Below are positions 1 to 8,506 of a stretch of 64,000 bases of DNA, piece by piece. The notes below the pieces were generated by a model. It was not told the DNA's origin and made no database searches. It worked only from the letters and a program-made list of their open reading frames with translations. Source of the DNA: JACQFK01 sp964619955 (GTDB lineage Bacteria > Planctomycetota > MHYJ01 > JACPRB01); assembly GCA_964619955.1 (NCBI GenBank), contig CAZUJF010000019.1, forward strand, positions 41,817-105,816, in the 5' to 3' direction. The translations under genes and the position numbers were made by a program. Numbering within the stretch: position 1 is the stretch's first letter; each line of letters starts with the position of its first letter.

Positions 1-1
1 C

Positions 2-1162
2 GCGTTCCTGCTGGCCGCGCTGCTTTCGATCCGGCGCGTGGAACGCCTGACCCTGGGCGTCGCCGCGGTCTGGGCCTTCTGGACGCTGAGTTTCCTCCTG
101 AGCGGCGAAACGCTTTCGACGCTGGCCGCCTTCGATTTTCACCGGCGGGACGGGCAGATCTTTTTCTCTCTCCTTCCCCTGCTGATCCTCGCAGCCGTCG
201 CCCCCACGGAGGAACGGATCCGATCTGTGGCCCTAGCGTTCGGGATGCTGCAGGGGATCGTCGTCCTCGTCGGCATGACGGGCCACTGCTTCGGCCTGCA
301 ACGTGCCCTGGTCGGCTGGGTCTTCCTCTGGGATGAAGGGATCAACCCCCACGGCCCGGGATTCACCGCCCTCTACCTGACCCACAATGCGGCGGGCAGC
401 GTCCTGGGCCTGGGCTGCCTGACCTTCTCGACCCTGGCCGTCTTCGGACCCCGTGGAAAATTCCGGTCGCTCTGCGGAGCGCTCGCGGGTCTTTGTCTCT
501 GGGGCGTGCTCCTCTCCAAATCCCGCGGCTCCCTCCTTTCCCTGGGGGGCGGCCTGGCGCTGCTCGCGTGGATCGGGTGGAAAAGGAACTGCCTGGACCG
601 CCGCCTGCTCCTGGGAAGCGGCGCCGTCCTGCTGCTGACGTTGGGGCTGCTGGGACCGCTCGCCGCGCGAAGGGTGGGACAATTCGCGGCGGCCGAGGGG
701 ACCCACACGTGGCGCTTGCAGCAGTGGAAGCGGGCGCTGACCGAGTGGTCCTGGAGCCCGCTCCTGGGCGAGGGGATGGGGCGCTTCAACGACGAGGACC
801 GGCAATGGACCGGCGTCAAACACGTGTACTACGCCGCCACGCAGGGAAGGGCCGTGAACGACGCCGGACACGCGCACAACTCCTACGTCCACTTCCTCGC
901 GGAAGGGGGCCTCGTCGGCCTCGGCGTGAGCGTCGGCCTCTGGGCATGGCTCGCCTGGTCGCTCCGGAAGGCCCGGGCCCCGCTGCGCGTCGCGGCCCTG
1001 CTGGGCGTGCTCTATCTCTTCGCCATCTCGATGACGGAGCATTACATGGGGGGCGGGATCCTGCACCTCGTGCTGTCCTGCCTGGTCGGCGCCGCCTGGA
1101 AGCTTCCGGAGCTTGCCGCGCCCGCGGAACCGATTATGATGACTGAAGGAGGCCGTACATGA
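2..1162 (+). CDS. O-antigen ligase / Wzy-like polymerase family membrane protein, 5' end cut by window
   Basis: The reading frame is open to the left edge, and its first visible residues already form a membrane segment, so the N-terminus is missing; a GTG at 38 is probably internal. The visible 386 residues contain about eight hydrophobic segments. Towards the C-terminus is a His-Asn-Ser-Tyr stretch followed by FLAEGGLVGL, which matches the conserved HNxYL...E.G..G signature of the Wzy_C/O-antigen ligase family (established family knowledge). Members join or polymerise surface polysaccharide in the inner membrane; the substrate cannot be told from sequence. The stop overlaps the msrB start as ATGA, so the two are co-translated. 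Naming as ligase rather than polymerase is uncertain. Confidence 0.75.
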   Translation, partial: AFLLAALLSIRRVERLTLGVAAVWAFWTLSFLLSGETLSTLAAFDFHRRDGQIFFSLLPLLILAAVAPTEERIRSVALAFGMLQGIVVLVGMTGHCFGLQRALVGWVFLWDEGINPHGPGFTALYLTHNAAGSVLGLGCLTFSTLAVFGPRGKFRSLCGALAGLCLWGVLLSKSRGSLLSLGGGLALLAWIGWKRNCLDRRLLLGSGAVLLLTLGLLGPLAARRVGQFAAAEGTHTWRLQQWKRALTEWSWSPLLGEGMGRFNDEDRQWTGVKHVYYAATQGRAVNDAGHAHNSYVHFLAEGGLVGLGVSVGLWAWLAWSLRKARAPLRVAALLGVLYLFAISMTEHYMGGGILHLVLSCLVGAAWKLPELAAPAEPIMMTEGGRT

Positions 1163-1659
1163 TTCGATGGATGCCGCTGCTGCTCCCCCTGGCCCTCGCG
1201 GCCTGCACTCCTTCGGAACCGTCGCCCGTGCCCGCGCCCCCCTCCGACGCCACCGTGGGCAATCCGCTCGGTCTTTCCGACGCGGAATGGAAGAAGAAGC
1301 TCTCGCCCGAGCAGTATCAGATCTGCCGGCAGCAGGGCACCGAGCGGCCGTTCACGGGAAAGTGGGCGGCTTTCAAAGGGGCCGGCACGTTCACCTGCGC
1401 CGGCTGCGGCCATGAGCTCTTCGACGCGAAGACCAAGTTCGAGTCGGGCACCGGCTGGCCGAGTTTCTTCGCCCCGCTGAAGAAGGAGGCCGTGCGCGAA
1501 GTGACCGACAAGGCCCACGGCATGATCCGCGTCGAGGTCCGCTGCGCGAAATGCGATTCCCATCTGGGGCACGTCTTCGACGACGGACCCCAGCCCACGG
1601 GCCTGCGTTACTGCATGAACTCCGCGTCGCTGGAGATGAAAGCCGCGCCCGCGAAATGA
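1159..1659 (+). CDS. msrB: Peptide-methionine (R)-S-oxide reductase MsrB, lipoprotein form
   Basis: A 166-residue protein with a lipoprotein signal (Leu/Ala-rich core ending LALAAC at residue 19) followed by a Pro/Ser linker and a full MsrB domain. Two structural zinc CxxC pairs are visible at Cys80/Cys83 and Cys129/Cys132, the second in the conserved context CDSHLGHVFDDGP, and the catalytic cysteine is Cys152 in RYCMNS. MsrB enzymes reduce methionine-R-sulfoxide in proteins; the lipobox suggests that this copy works outside the cytoplasm, tethered to a membrane. The start is fixed by the ATGA overlap with the upstream membrane protein gene. The pairing with a polysaccharide ligase gene may be incidental. 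Confidence 0.93.
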   Translation: MIRWMPLLLPLALAACTPSEPSPVPAPPSDATVGNPLGLSDAEWKKKLSPEQYQICRQQGTERPFTGKWAAFKGAGTFTCAGCGHELFDAKTKFESGTGWPSFFAPLKKEAVREVTDKAHGMIRVEVRCAKCDSHLGHVFDDGPQPTGLRYCMNSASLEMKAAPAK

Positions 1660-1660
1660 C

Positions 1661-2824
1661 TCAGAGCCGCTCGAGGTGTTCGGTCGAGACGACCAGCCCC
1701 TTTTCGTCCACGAGGTTGAGGTAGGCGGCCCGCACGCCTTCCGGCAGCGCCCCGGAGGCGCGCTGACCCTCGACCGCTCCGGGCAGGATCTCCCAGGTCC
1801 GCTTCTGCCACTTGCCCGTGTCCTTCGTGAAGCAAAGCTCCGCCTTCACGACGGGGACCTTCGACTCGAACTCGGCCCAGATCCTCCCGTCTTCCACGCC
1901 CTGCCGGAGGATCCGGGGCAGCCCCGGCCCCCCTCTGAAGAGGGCGTTCGCGTACGCGTGGATCTCCTCGGGCTTCTCCCCCGGACCGCCGTGCGCGTGC
2001 GGCATGCGCACCCGGATCGCCAGCGTGCGGTCCGTCTTCGGCAGCCGGTAGCTCTTCTGGTGCGATCCCATCGGGTAGGCGAAGTCGTTCGTGCCGTTGA
2101 GCCAGAGGAACGGCATCGATGCCTTCGGCAGGTGCTCCGAGGGGTCCCAGAGTTTCAGCCACTTCGCGGACTTCTCCGGGCCCAGCTTCTTGAACGTGTC
2201 GAGCCAGGTGGAGTCCTCGCCCAGGAAACCGCAGCCGTAGACGGGCGCCGCGAACTTGAAGCGGGGATCCGCGCCCGCCGTGATGCAGGTGAGATAGCCC
2301 CCCCAGGAGATGCCGGTGATCCCCGTCTTCTCCGGATCGACCTCGGGCAGCGAACGGATCAGCGTGTGCGCCCGGATCACGGCGTCCACCGCCTGCCAGG
2401 TCCACTGGTCGTGTTCCGGGCGGTCGATCTGCTCGAAGCCGCCCCAGCCGGGCGGGCCGCCGTGTTCGTGCCGGTCCCAGCCGCCCTTGCCGGATTTCTT
2501 CGGCACCGCGCCGCAAAGGTCCATCGCGATCGCCGCATAGCCGCGGCCCACCCAGAGCTTCACCCAGTCCGCGAACGCCGTGCCGCCGCCCCCGTGCACC
2601 AGCACCATCGCGGGATGTCTGCCGGCCGCCGCGGGCACTCCCGACCACGCGAAGATCCGCGTCGGCTTTCCCTGGCAGTCGGCGCCGTCGTAGAAGAACG
2701 CCTTGAGGCCGGGGGCTTCGAAGCCCGGGGCCGGATGCACGGCCGGGACCTTGGAGAGCGCCTCGAGATCCCACGGGGACTGCTGCGGCGCCAGCAGCAG
2801 GAGGAACGCGAGCGTCAGCATCAT
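1661..2824 (-). CDS. Secreted alpha/beta-hydrolase (acetylxylan esterase / dienelactone hydrolase-like)
   Basis: A 387-residue protein with a short signal peptide (residues 1-13, rich in Leu). The alpha/beta-hydrolase fold is shown by the oxyanion-hole HGGGG (about residues 77-81) and the nucleophile elbow GISWGG with Ser173. Family knowledge suggests ester or peptide-bond hydrolysis; a prolyl oligopeptidase-like activity cannot be excluded. The start ATG lies in an ATGATG string whose first four bases overlap the TGA of the preceding minus-strand esterase, so it is the last gene of a four-gene operon running from 8319 down to 1661. Product naming is by family only; the natural substrate is unknown. 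Confidence 0.78.
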   Translation of the reverse strand: MMLTLAFLLLLAPQQSPWDLEALSKVPAVHPAPGFEAPGLKAFFYDGADCQGKPTRIFAWSGVPAAAGRHPAMVLVHGGGGTAFADWVKLWVGRGYAAIAMDLCGAVPKKSGKGGWDRHEHGGPPGWGGFEQIDRPEHDQWTWQAVDAVIRAHTLIRSLPEVDPEKTGITGISWGGYLTCITAGADPRFKFAAPVYGCGFLGEDSTWLDTFKKLGPEKSAKWLKLWDPSEHLPKASMPFLWLNGTNDFAYPMGSHQKSYRLPKTDRTLAIRVRMPHAHGGPGEKPEEIHAYANALFRGGPGLPRILRQGVEDGRIWAEFESKVPVVKAELCFTKDTGKWQKRTWEILPGAVEGQRASGALPEGVRAAYLNLVDEKGLVVSTEHLERL

Positions 2825-4602
2825 TCGATCACCAGTTTCTGTTCCGCTCCCGCCGCGCGGTACGCGGCGCGGGCCTTCGCATACACCGCCTCGACTTCGG
2901 GCACGGGAAGCGGCTTCCCCATCGCATCCACGGCGCCCCGGATCGTCACCGGAAGCGGTGCCAGCGCCGCGACGAGATCCGGAAGGTCGTAGTCCGCGAG
3001 CACGCCGGGCACGACGTTCGCCAGCTGCCCGAGGCTGCGGGGGGCGCGCGCAAGCGCGTCCCAGGAGACCAGCATGCCCTCAAGCACGAGCGAAACGACG
3101 CGCTGCGGAATCTCGAAGGCGGCATGGAGGGCGACCATCGCCGCGGGACCTGCCCCCCGGAGCACCGGTTCCTCATTCGCCGCCTGCAGGGACGAGACCA
3201 AGGCATACACCCGGGGGGCGAGCAGCGGCACCCCCAGGTGCAGGGCGAGGAAGGCTTCGCGCTCGTCGATCCCGAACAGCTTGGGCCTTGCCGGCTTCGG
3301 GTCGAGGAAGAGAAGGCGGACGCCGCCGTCCGCCACGTCCGCACCGATGCGGAGCGTCCGGGGCAGCCGTCGCCTCACGGCCGCCGCGAGATCCAGCGGT
3401 TTCCGCGCCGCGGCCAGCTCTGTCGCCCGGGAAGCGCAAAGATCGAAGACCGAGACCCCGGGTCCGTCGGCGAGCACCTGGCCGCTCTTCGTGCACTGGA
3501 GATCGGCGTCCTTCCAGACGGCGAACGGCGTCTCGACGATCGCGTCGTCGATCCCCAGCAGCCAGCGGCGCATCCAGCGGACCGCCGCCTCCCGCCGCGG
3601 CTGCGAGAAGCCGTGTTTGTCGTTGAACTCGGCGAGACTCACGCGCTCCGGATGGCCGAGCAGGCCGTAGATCCGCTTCGCCTCGCGGAACGTGGTCCAC
3701 GAGCCCTGCTGATCGAAGAAATCCTGCGATGCGATGAGCATCAAGGTCGGCTTCGGGCCTCGCATCGTGAGATAGTCCGCGTGCTCCATCCCCCACGCGA
3801 CCTGCCCCGTGATATTCTGCTCCGCATCCTGAGGTCCGATCGTGGCGAAGAGCCGCTCAAGCGAGGTGACGTAACACGAGGGCGCCGCCACCGCGATGCG
3901 CTCGTCGAGGGCCATCAGGTAGGAGGTCAGCGTCCCGCCGCCGGAGTTCCCCGTGCAGCCGAGCCGCTTCGGATCGACCTCGGGACGGGAGGCCAGATAG
4001 TCGAGGCTGCGGATCCCGTCCCAGATGCGGAACGTCGCGGCGCTCCAGCCGACGAGCAGCGCGGGAATACCCGCCATCGTGTGCTCCTCGGTGTTGGATT
4101 TGATCGCCGCCTTGCCGTCGGGCGTCAGCAGCTGGCGCCGCTCCCCCTGGCCGATGGGGTCGTAGCAGAGCGCGGCGAGCCCGTTGCGGGCAAGCAGGAT
4201 CGCGGCGCGCTGATACGCCTCCGCCGCCTTGCCGTTCTCGCTGTGGCCGCAGGGCACGAGCACGCCGGGAAAGGGCCCCTTCCCCTCGGGCAGGTAGAGG
4301 TTCGCCGTCACCGCGTGTCCCGGACGGCTCTCGTAGATCACCTTCTCGACGCGGTGGCCCTCCCCTTGAAGGGTGCCGATGCTCCGGGCGTTCAGCGGCG
4401 TGCGTTCCGGGAAGCCGCCCAGCGCCTCGATGAAGCGGCTACGCAACTCCTCCTGCCTCTTGACGACATCCTCGGGCGTCTTGAGCGCGGCCAGGGCGCG
4501 CCGGCGTTCGTCGAAAGCGCGGCCGGCCTCGAGGCGGAGCTGCTCATACAACGGCGACTTCGGTTCGCCCTGGAACAGCAGCAGCAGCGCCGCGGCGAAC
4601 AT
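2821..4602 (-). CDS. Secreted acetylxylan-esterase-like protein with extended C-terminus
   Basis: A 593-residue protein with a minimal signal (MFAAALLLLF). The N-terminal half shows an acetyl-esterase-type alpha/beta-hydrolase: a VLVPCGHSENGK segment near the first core strand, YDPIGQGER, and nucleophile GNSGGG with Ser220. This is nearly twice the usual length of AXE1 esterases: residues after about 340 carry a second, weaker hydrolase-like half without a clear GxSxG. It sits one base after the M14 peptidase stop and overlaps the next hydrolase by four bases, so the three are translated as a unit. Role in deacetylating polysaccharide or a peptidic substrate is inferred from family and export, not shown. 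Confidence 0.78.
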   Translation of the reverse strand: MFAAALLLLFQGEPKSPLYEQLRLEAGRAFDERRRALAALKTPEDVVKRQEELRSRFIEALGGFPERTPLNARSIGTLQGEGHRVEKVIYESRPGHAVTANLYLPEGKGPFPGVLVPCGHSENGKAAEAYQRAAILLARNGLAALCYDPIGQGERRQLLTPDGKAAIKSNTEEHTMAGIPALLVGWSAATFRIWDGIRSLDYLASRPEVDPKRLGCTGNSGGGTLTSYLMALDERIAVAAPSCYVTSLERLFATIGPQDAEQNITGQVAWGMEHADYLTMRGPKPTLMLIASQDFFDQQGSWTTFREAKRIYGLLGHPERVSLAEFNDKHGFSQPRREAAVRWMRRWLLGIDDAIVETPFAVWKDADLQCTKSGQVLADGPGVSVFDLCASRATELAAARKPLDLAAAVRRRLPRTLRIGADVADGGVRLLFLDPKPARPKLFGIDEREAFLALHLGVPLLAPRVYALVSSLQAANEEPVLRGAGPAAMVALHAAFEIPQRVVSLVLEGMLVSWDALARAPRSLGQLANVVPGVLADYDLPDLVAALAPLPVTIRGAVDAMGKPLPVPEVEAVYAKARAAYRAAGAEQKLVIE

Positions 4603-4603
4603 C

Positions 4604-5809
4604 TCAATCTCCCGACACGATCCGGGCCATCACACGCGCGAGGGCGGCCCCGAACGCGCGGCGGTCGTCCGAAACCGGCAGCCGCCCCAGCCGCTCGCTC
4701 TTCGCGATCCCCTGCTCGAGCAGGAACGCGGGCCAGCCGAGCTCGAGATCCAGGTACTGGTAGACGGTGAAGCGACCGGACGCGGGCCGCACGCCCGGCG
4801 TCCGCGGACCCTTCTGTTTCTCGGGGCTGAACGTCGTCTCCTTCACGAGGCCGTCGAAGAAGCGCTGGGCCAGGGCCCCGTGCTTCGCGGACCCGCTCAG
4901 CCACTCGCCCTCCTCCTGGTTGTGGAGCGTGAGGAAGAGATGCGCCGGCTTCCCCGATTTCGACCACTCGAGGAAGACCCGTTTCGCCGCGGCGATCTCG
5001 GGCATCAGGCGCACGTGCTCCGGGTTGCCCGGATCGACGCTGTCCCAGTTGCGGTTCACGTCGTACCCGTGGCGGTTGAAGCGCACGCCGCCTCGGGCGC
5101 AGCCGTCGGGGTCCATCATGGGAAGCACCTTGAAGAGAACCCGATCCCTCACGCCCGCCGCCTCCGGCGAGAGCAGCCAGCGGACCGCGGCCTCGGCCAC
5201 GAACGAGGTCCCGCTCTCCCACGCGTGCTGCCGCGCCATGAGCCAGACGACCTTCTTCGCGGCGTCCGGCAGCGCCGGATTCGTGATCGTCCAGAGCCGG
5301 AGGGGGCGGTCCTCGACGCTGCGGCCGATCTCCTCCTCGCGGAGCAGCGGGTTCGGGAGGATCTCGCCGCGGAAGATCTCCAGCCGGCTCGCGACGTAGG
5401 GCTCCAGATGGGCGACCCAGACCGGGTCGGACGAGGGCGTCAGCTCCAGCAGCGCGCTGCCCTCGGCGGTGTTCCCCGAGATCGGGTGATGGCTCCAGCT
5501 CTTCCCGTCCTTCGACACCAGGGGCGGGGTGGCGGACGTGATGCAGATCGCGCCCGGCTTGTAGTCGTATTCGCCCTTGAGATCCGTGAGGTGGATCCGG
5601 AGCGGGACCCCCTTCGCGCCGTCGACGCGGAAGCTGTACCAGCTCACCTGGCGGTTCCGGCGCTCCTGGTCCGCCTGGCCTTCCACGCGCAGCGTGAATT
5701 CGGCGCCGGCGGCGGAAAGCACCTGCGCGCTGCCGCCCTCGAAATCCGTGGAGATCCGGACCCCCGAGCAGGCGGTCAGGGACAGCAGGAGCAGCGGCAG
5801 CAGCCTCAC
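4604..5809 (-). CDS. M14 family zinc carboxypeptidase, lipoprotein
   Basis: The start chosen is GTG at 5809, because it opens a lipoprotein signal ending LTACSG and its GTGA overlaps the TGA of the upstream PVC cytochrome gene; the frame stays open further upstream but encodes no plausible protein. The 401-residue product has an N-terminal beta-rich domain and then the M14 peptidase core: zinc ligands His195 and Glu198 (HAWE), the substrate-binding stretch RFNRHGYDVNRNW, and a third ligand probably His296 in TLHNQEE. M14 enzymes remove C-terminal residues or trim peptidoglycan peptides. Operon membership with two ester hydrolases suggests extracellular polymer breakdown. Confidence 0.88.
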   Translation of the reverse strand: MRLLPLLLLSLTACSGVRISTDFEGGSAQVLSAAGAEFTLRVEGQADQERRNRQVSWYSFRVDGAKGVPLRIHLTDLKGEYDYKPGAICITSATPPLVSKDGKSWSHHPISGNTAEGSALLELTPSSDPVWVAHLEPYVASRLEIFRGEILPNPLLREEEIGRSVEDRPLRLWTITNPALPDAAKKVVWLMARQHAWESGTSFVAEAAVRWLLSPEAAGVRDRVLFKVLPMMDPDGCARGGVRFNRHGYDVNRNWDSVDPGNPEHVRLMPEIAAAKRVFLEWSKSGKPAHLFLTLHNQEEGEWLSGSAKHGALAQRFFDGLVKETTFSPEKQKGPRTPGVRPASGRFTVYQYLDLELGWPAFLLEQGIAKSERLGRLPVSDDRRAFGAALARVMARIVSGD

Positions 5810-8319
5810 TTGAGCCCCGCCATGAATTCGATGAGGTTGGTGAACTCGTCGAAGGTCAGGCCGGCCTCCAGCTTCTCGGGCATGATCGAAAGCTGCGAGG
5901 GCTGCCGTTCCTGGATCTCGGCGAAGGGGACCTTCACGATCTGGGCCTGGGCGTTGATCAGCATCAGGGCGCCCTCGACTTCGGTCATGAGCCGGCCGTC
6001 CAGCACGTCGCCGTTCTTCTTCAGGATGCGCCAGTTCACGAACATCGGCGCGACTTCGCGCCCGGGTTCGAGAATGGACTCGGCCAGCCGCGCCCGGTCG
6101 AGCGAGAACCCGATCGTCGAAAGATCCGGCCCCACCTCGCCCCCGCGGCCGTTCACCCGGTGACAGCGGTAACACTGCGGACCCTTGGGATGGAAGAACA
6201 CACGCTCGCCGTCGAGAACGTTTCCTTTGCGCGCGGCCAGCTTCATCCACTCTTCGCGGGCCGGAGGATTCGTGCGCCCCGCCAAGAGGAGTTCGGCCTT
6301 GTTCTGGTCGGCACCGCCGGCAGAGGAGGCGACCCGCTTCACTGCGGCGTGAACCTCCGCATGATGCAGTTCGCCCGAAAGGGAGCGGAGGGCGTCCATG
6401 ACGTGCGGACCCGCCAGCAACTCCAGCAGCAGCTTCCGGGTCTCCGGGTCGGCCGCGGAGCCCGAAAGGCCGCCGATCGCGTCCGGCCCAAGCAGCGGAT
6501 CCGCAACGAGCCCCCGGAGCGCCGCCTGCGAGGGGGCGTCCGTCCGGGCGGCGAGCAGCCGCACCGCCTCCAGCCGGAGCGCGGGCTCCCCCTGCCGGAG
6601 CAGCGGCTCGACCTTCTCCAGCGTCAGCGCTTTGTGATCCCGGCGCAGCATGCGCAGCGCAAGGGCCCGCAGCGGCGCCGGCTGGGCGGCGTCCTCGAAG
6701 ATACGGACCACGAGCGGCTCGCTCCCCAGCTGGTCGACCTGCGACGACGAGCGTCCGGCGAAGAGATCGTTCGCGGCCAGATACGCCTCGAAGATCTCCT
6801 TCGTGACCGGCACCCGCGCCGCCGCCTTCTCGATCGCCGCGGCGTGCTCGGTCCGCTTCTCCTCACCCGCCCACTGGATGGCGGCGCGGCGCACCTGCGG
6901 ATCCGGATCTTCCAGGAAGCCCTTGAGCGCGGCGGCGTCCCCCCGCCGACGCAGCGCCAGCAGCGCGCCCAGCCGCACGCGCGGGTTCTTGTCCGCCGCC
7001 AGGGCGGCCGGGACTTCCGCGGCGCGTGACAGGCTTTGAACAGCCGCCGAGTACAGGAACGGATCGTTCTCCGCCAGCGCCGGGGCCGCCTCCGCGCCCT
7101 TCGAGGCCAGCAGCATGTTCATGCGCTTCAGCTCGGGACTGTCCGCGGGCAGCCTTGAAGGCGCGGCCGTCGTCCCGGGCTCCTTCGCCCGCAGCCGCCA
7201 GACGCGGCCCTTCCCGTGCAGCGTGTATGAGCGGTCGACCCAGTCGGTCATGAAGAGCGAACCGTCCGGCGCGAGCGCGAGCCCGACGGGCCGGAAGTTC
7301 TCGCCGCCTTTGACGATCGTCTCTGCCTTCGCGGTGAACGAGGCGCCCTTCGCGGCGAGCGTGAAGCGCTGGATCAGGTGATCGCCCCAGGACGTGGCGA
7401 GCAGCGTGCCCTGGTATTCCGCGGGAAACGCGGCATGTTCGTAGGACACCATGCCCGAGGGGGCCTCGCCGGTCCCGGACACCATCGGCAGCGTGCCGGG
7501 AAGCTCCCCGTTCCAGGAGGTGAACGGATGCAGGCCCTTGCGCCCGTTGCGGAACTTGAAGCCGTAGTCGCCGCCCTCGACGACATGCAGCAGGCGGCAG
7601 GGCGGGCGCGAATCCGGATCGTTGTCCACGAGGAACAAGCGGCCCAGGGAATCAAAGGTCAGGTGGAAGGGATTCCAGACCCCGGTGGCGATGCGCTCGA
7701 GCCCCGCGCCGTCCGCGCGGCCGCGAAACACGTTGCCGCCCTCGCCGCCGCCCTCGATCACGCGCCCGTCGGAGCCGACCAGGCGGTACGGAAGCCCGAG
7801 GTTCTCCCCCATGCCGAACCAGAGGTCGCCTTTGCTGTCAAAGGCAAGTCCGCAGAGGCCGTTGTGCGGATAGTCGCCCTTGGTTTCCAGCTTCGCGACG
7901 GGGATCCGCTCGTCGCAGATCCCGTCCGCATCCTTGTCGCGCAGGATCAGGATATCCCAGCGCGTGGCGATGTAGAGATCCCCGTTCTTCGCATGGGCCA
8001 GGCTCATCGCGTAGCGAAAGCCGTCGGCGAAGCTCGCGATCTTCCCGGCCCTGCCGTCCGCGGCGAAGTCCCCGAAGACGAGGATGCGGTCCGTCGGATG
8101 ACCCTTATAGTTCTTCGGCGGGAAGTGCGTGTTGGATTCGATCGCCCAGAGCCTGCCTTTGACGTCGACACTGCAGGCCACCGGCGTGACGATCTGCGGC
8201 TCGGCCGCGACCAGCTGCAGCTCCAGGCGCGGATCCAGAACCTGGGGATCCTGGAACGCCAGAAGCAGCACCCATGACAGGAAGACCATGCCCACCCCCA
8301 GCTTGTGGTGAGTCAGCAT
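5806..8319 (-). CDS. PVC-type membrane-bound dehydrogenase / HEAT-repeat / cytochrome c domain protein
   Basis: An 837-residue exported protein with signal sequence at residues 1-24. Residues about 30-380 form a beta-propeller like the soluble glucose/sorbosone dehydrogenases (motifs such as YAMSLAHAKNGDLYIATR and DNDPDSRPPCRL). Residues about 400-640 are HEAT-like helical repeats. The C-terminus carries one heme-binding CYRCH (716-720) in the context typical of the planctomycetal heme-binding domain, with GGEVGPDLSTIG and ILEPGREVAP following. This architecture is characteristic of Planctomycetota and Verrucomicrobia; the substrate is unknown. It heads a minus-strand operon with M14 and two ester hydrolases. 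A perfect palindrome begins one base before its ATG. Confidence 0.9.
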   Translation of the reverse strand: MLTHHKLGVGMVFLSWVLLLAFQDPQVLDPRLELQLVAAEPQIVTPVACSVDVKGRLWAIESNTHFPPKNYKGHPTDRILVFGDFAADGRAGKIASFADGFRYAMSLAHAKNGDLYIATRWDILILRDKDADGICDERIPVAKLETKGDYPHNGLCGLAFDSKGDLWFGMGENLGLPYRLVGSDGRVIEGGGEGGNVFRGRADGAGLERIATGVWNPFHLTFDSLGRLFLVDNDPDSRPPCRLLHVVEGGDYGFKFRNGRKGLHPFTSWNGELPGTLPMVSGTGEAPSGMVSYEHAAFPAEYQGTLLATSWGDHLIQRFTLAAKGASFTAKAETIVKGGENFRPVGLALAPDGSLFMTDWVDRSYTLHGKGRVWRLRAKEPGTTAAPSRLPADSPELKRMNMLLASKGAEAAPALAENDPFLYSAAVQSLSRAAEVPAALAADKNPRVRLGALLALRRRGDAAALKGFLEDPDPQVRRAAIQWAGEEKRTEHAAAIEKAAARVPVTKEIFEAYLAANDLFAGRSSSQVDQLGSEPLVVRIFEDAAQPAPLRALALRMLRRDHKALTLEKVEPLLRQGEPALRLEAVRLLAARTDAPSQAALRGLVADPLLGPDAIGGLSGSAADPETRKLLLELLAGPHVMDALRSLSGELHHAEVHAAVKRVASSAGGADQNKAELLLAGRTNPPAREEWMKLAARKGNVLDGERVFFHPKGPQCYRCHRVNGRGGEVGPDLSTIGFSLDRARLAESILEPGREVAPMFVNWRILKKNGDVLDGRLMTEVEGALMLINAQAQIVKVPFAEIQERQPSQLSIMPEKLEAGLTFDEFTNLIEFMAGLK

Positions 8320-8346
8320 TGATTCCCCGGGCCGCCCGGGGAATCA
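8320..8346. repeat. Perfect 12-bp-arm palindrome, copy 1 of a pair flanking the DUF4143 gene
   Basis: Arms TGATTCCCCGGG and CCCGGGGAATCA separated by three bases. The core GATTCCCCG-7 bases-CGGGGAATC recurs with identical spacing at 9775-9799. It lies directly before the ATG of the minus-strand cytochrome gene and would form a hairpin over its ribosome-binding region. Confidence 0.8.
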
Positions 8347-8461
8347 AGCGTGTCGAACCACCCATCGCCGGACCCGCTCCGGCGTCTCCGTACTATACGC
8401 CGGAGCGGGCCCCTCCGCACATCCCTAGAGCATGAAGACGCAAGGCGTTTCGTTGGCCCCG

Positions 8462-8500
8462 CAGAAATCCTGTATTTCTGATGATGTTATCATCGATAAT
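8462..8500. promoter_or_regulatory. AT-rich nested palindromes and -10 box before the DUF4143 ATPase
   Basis: Within about 40 AT-rich bases are CAGAAAT-5-ATTTCTG (8462-8480), GATGAT-GTT-ATCATC (about 8480-8494), and TTATC-ATC-GATAA (about 8488-8500). The last ends in GATAAT at 8495-8500, six bases before the ATG at 8507. The arrangement looks like a promoter overlapped by operators and would allow autoregulation of the ATPase gene. The operator role is inference from symmetry alone. Confidence 0.45.
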
Positions 8501-8506
8501 ACGTCC

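Noticed and set aside
4604..6250. A 548-residue version of the M14 peptidase starting at 6250
   Set aside because: The extra N-terminus is antisense to the cytochrome gene end and Arg-rich, and the lipoprotein signal starts at 5809 with a GTGA overlap.
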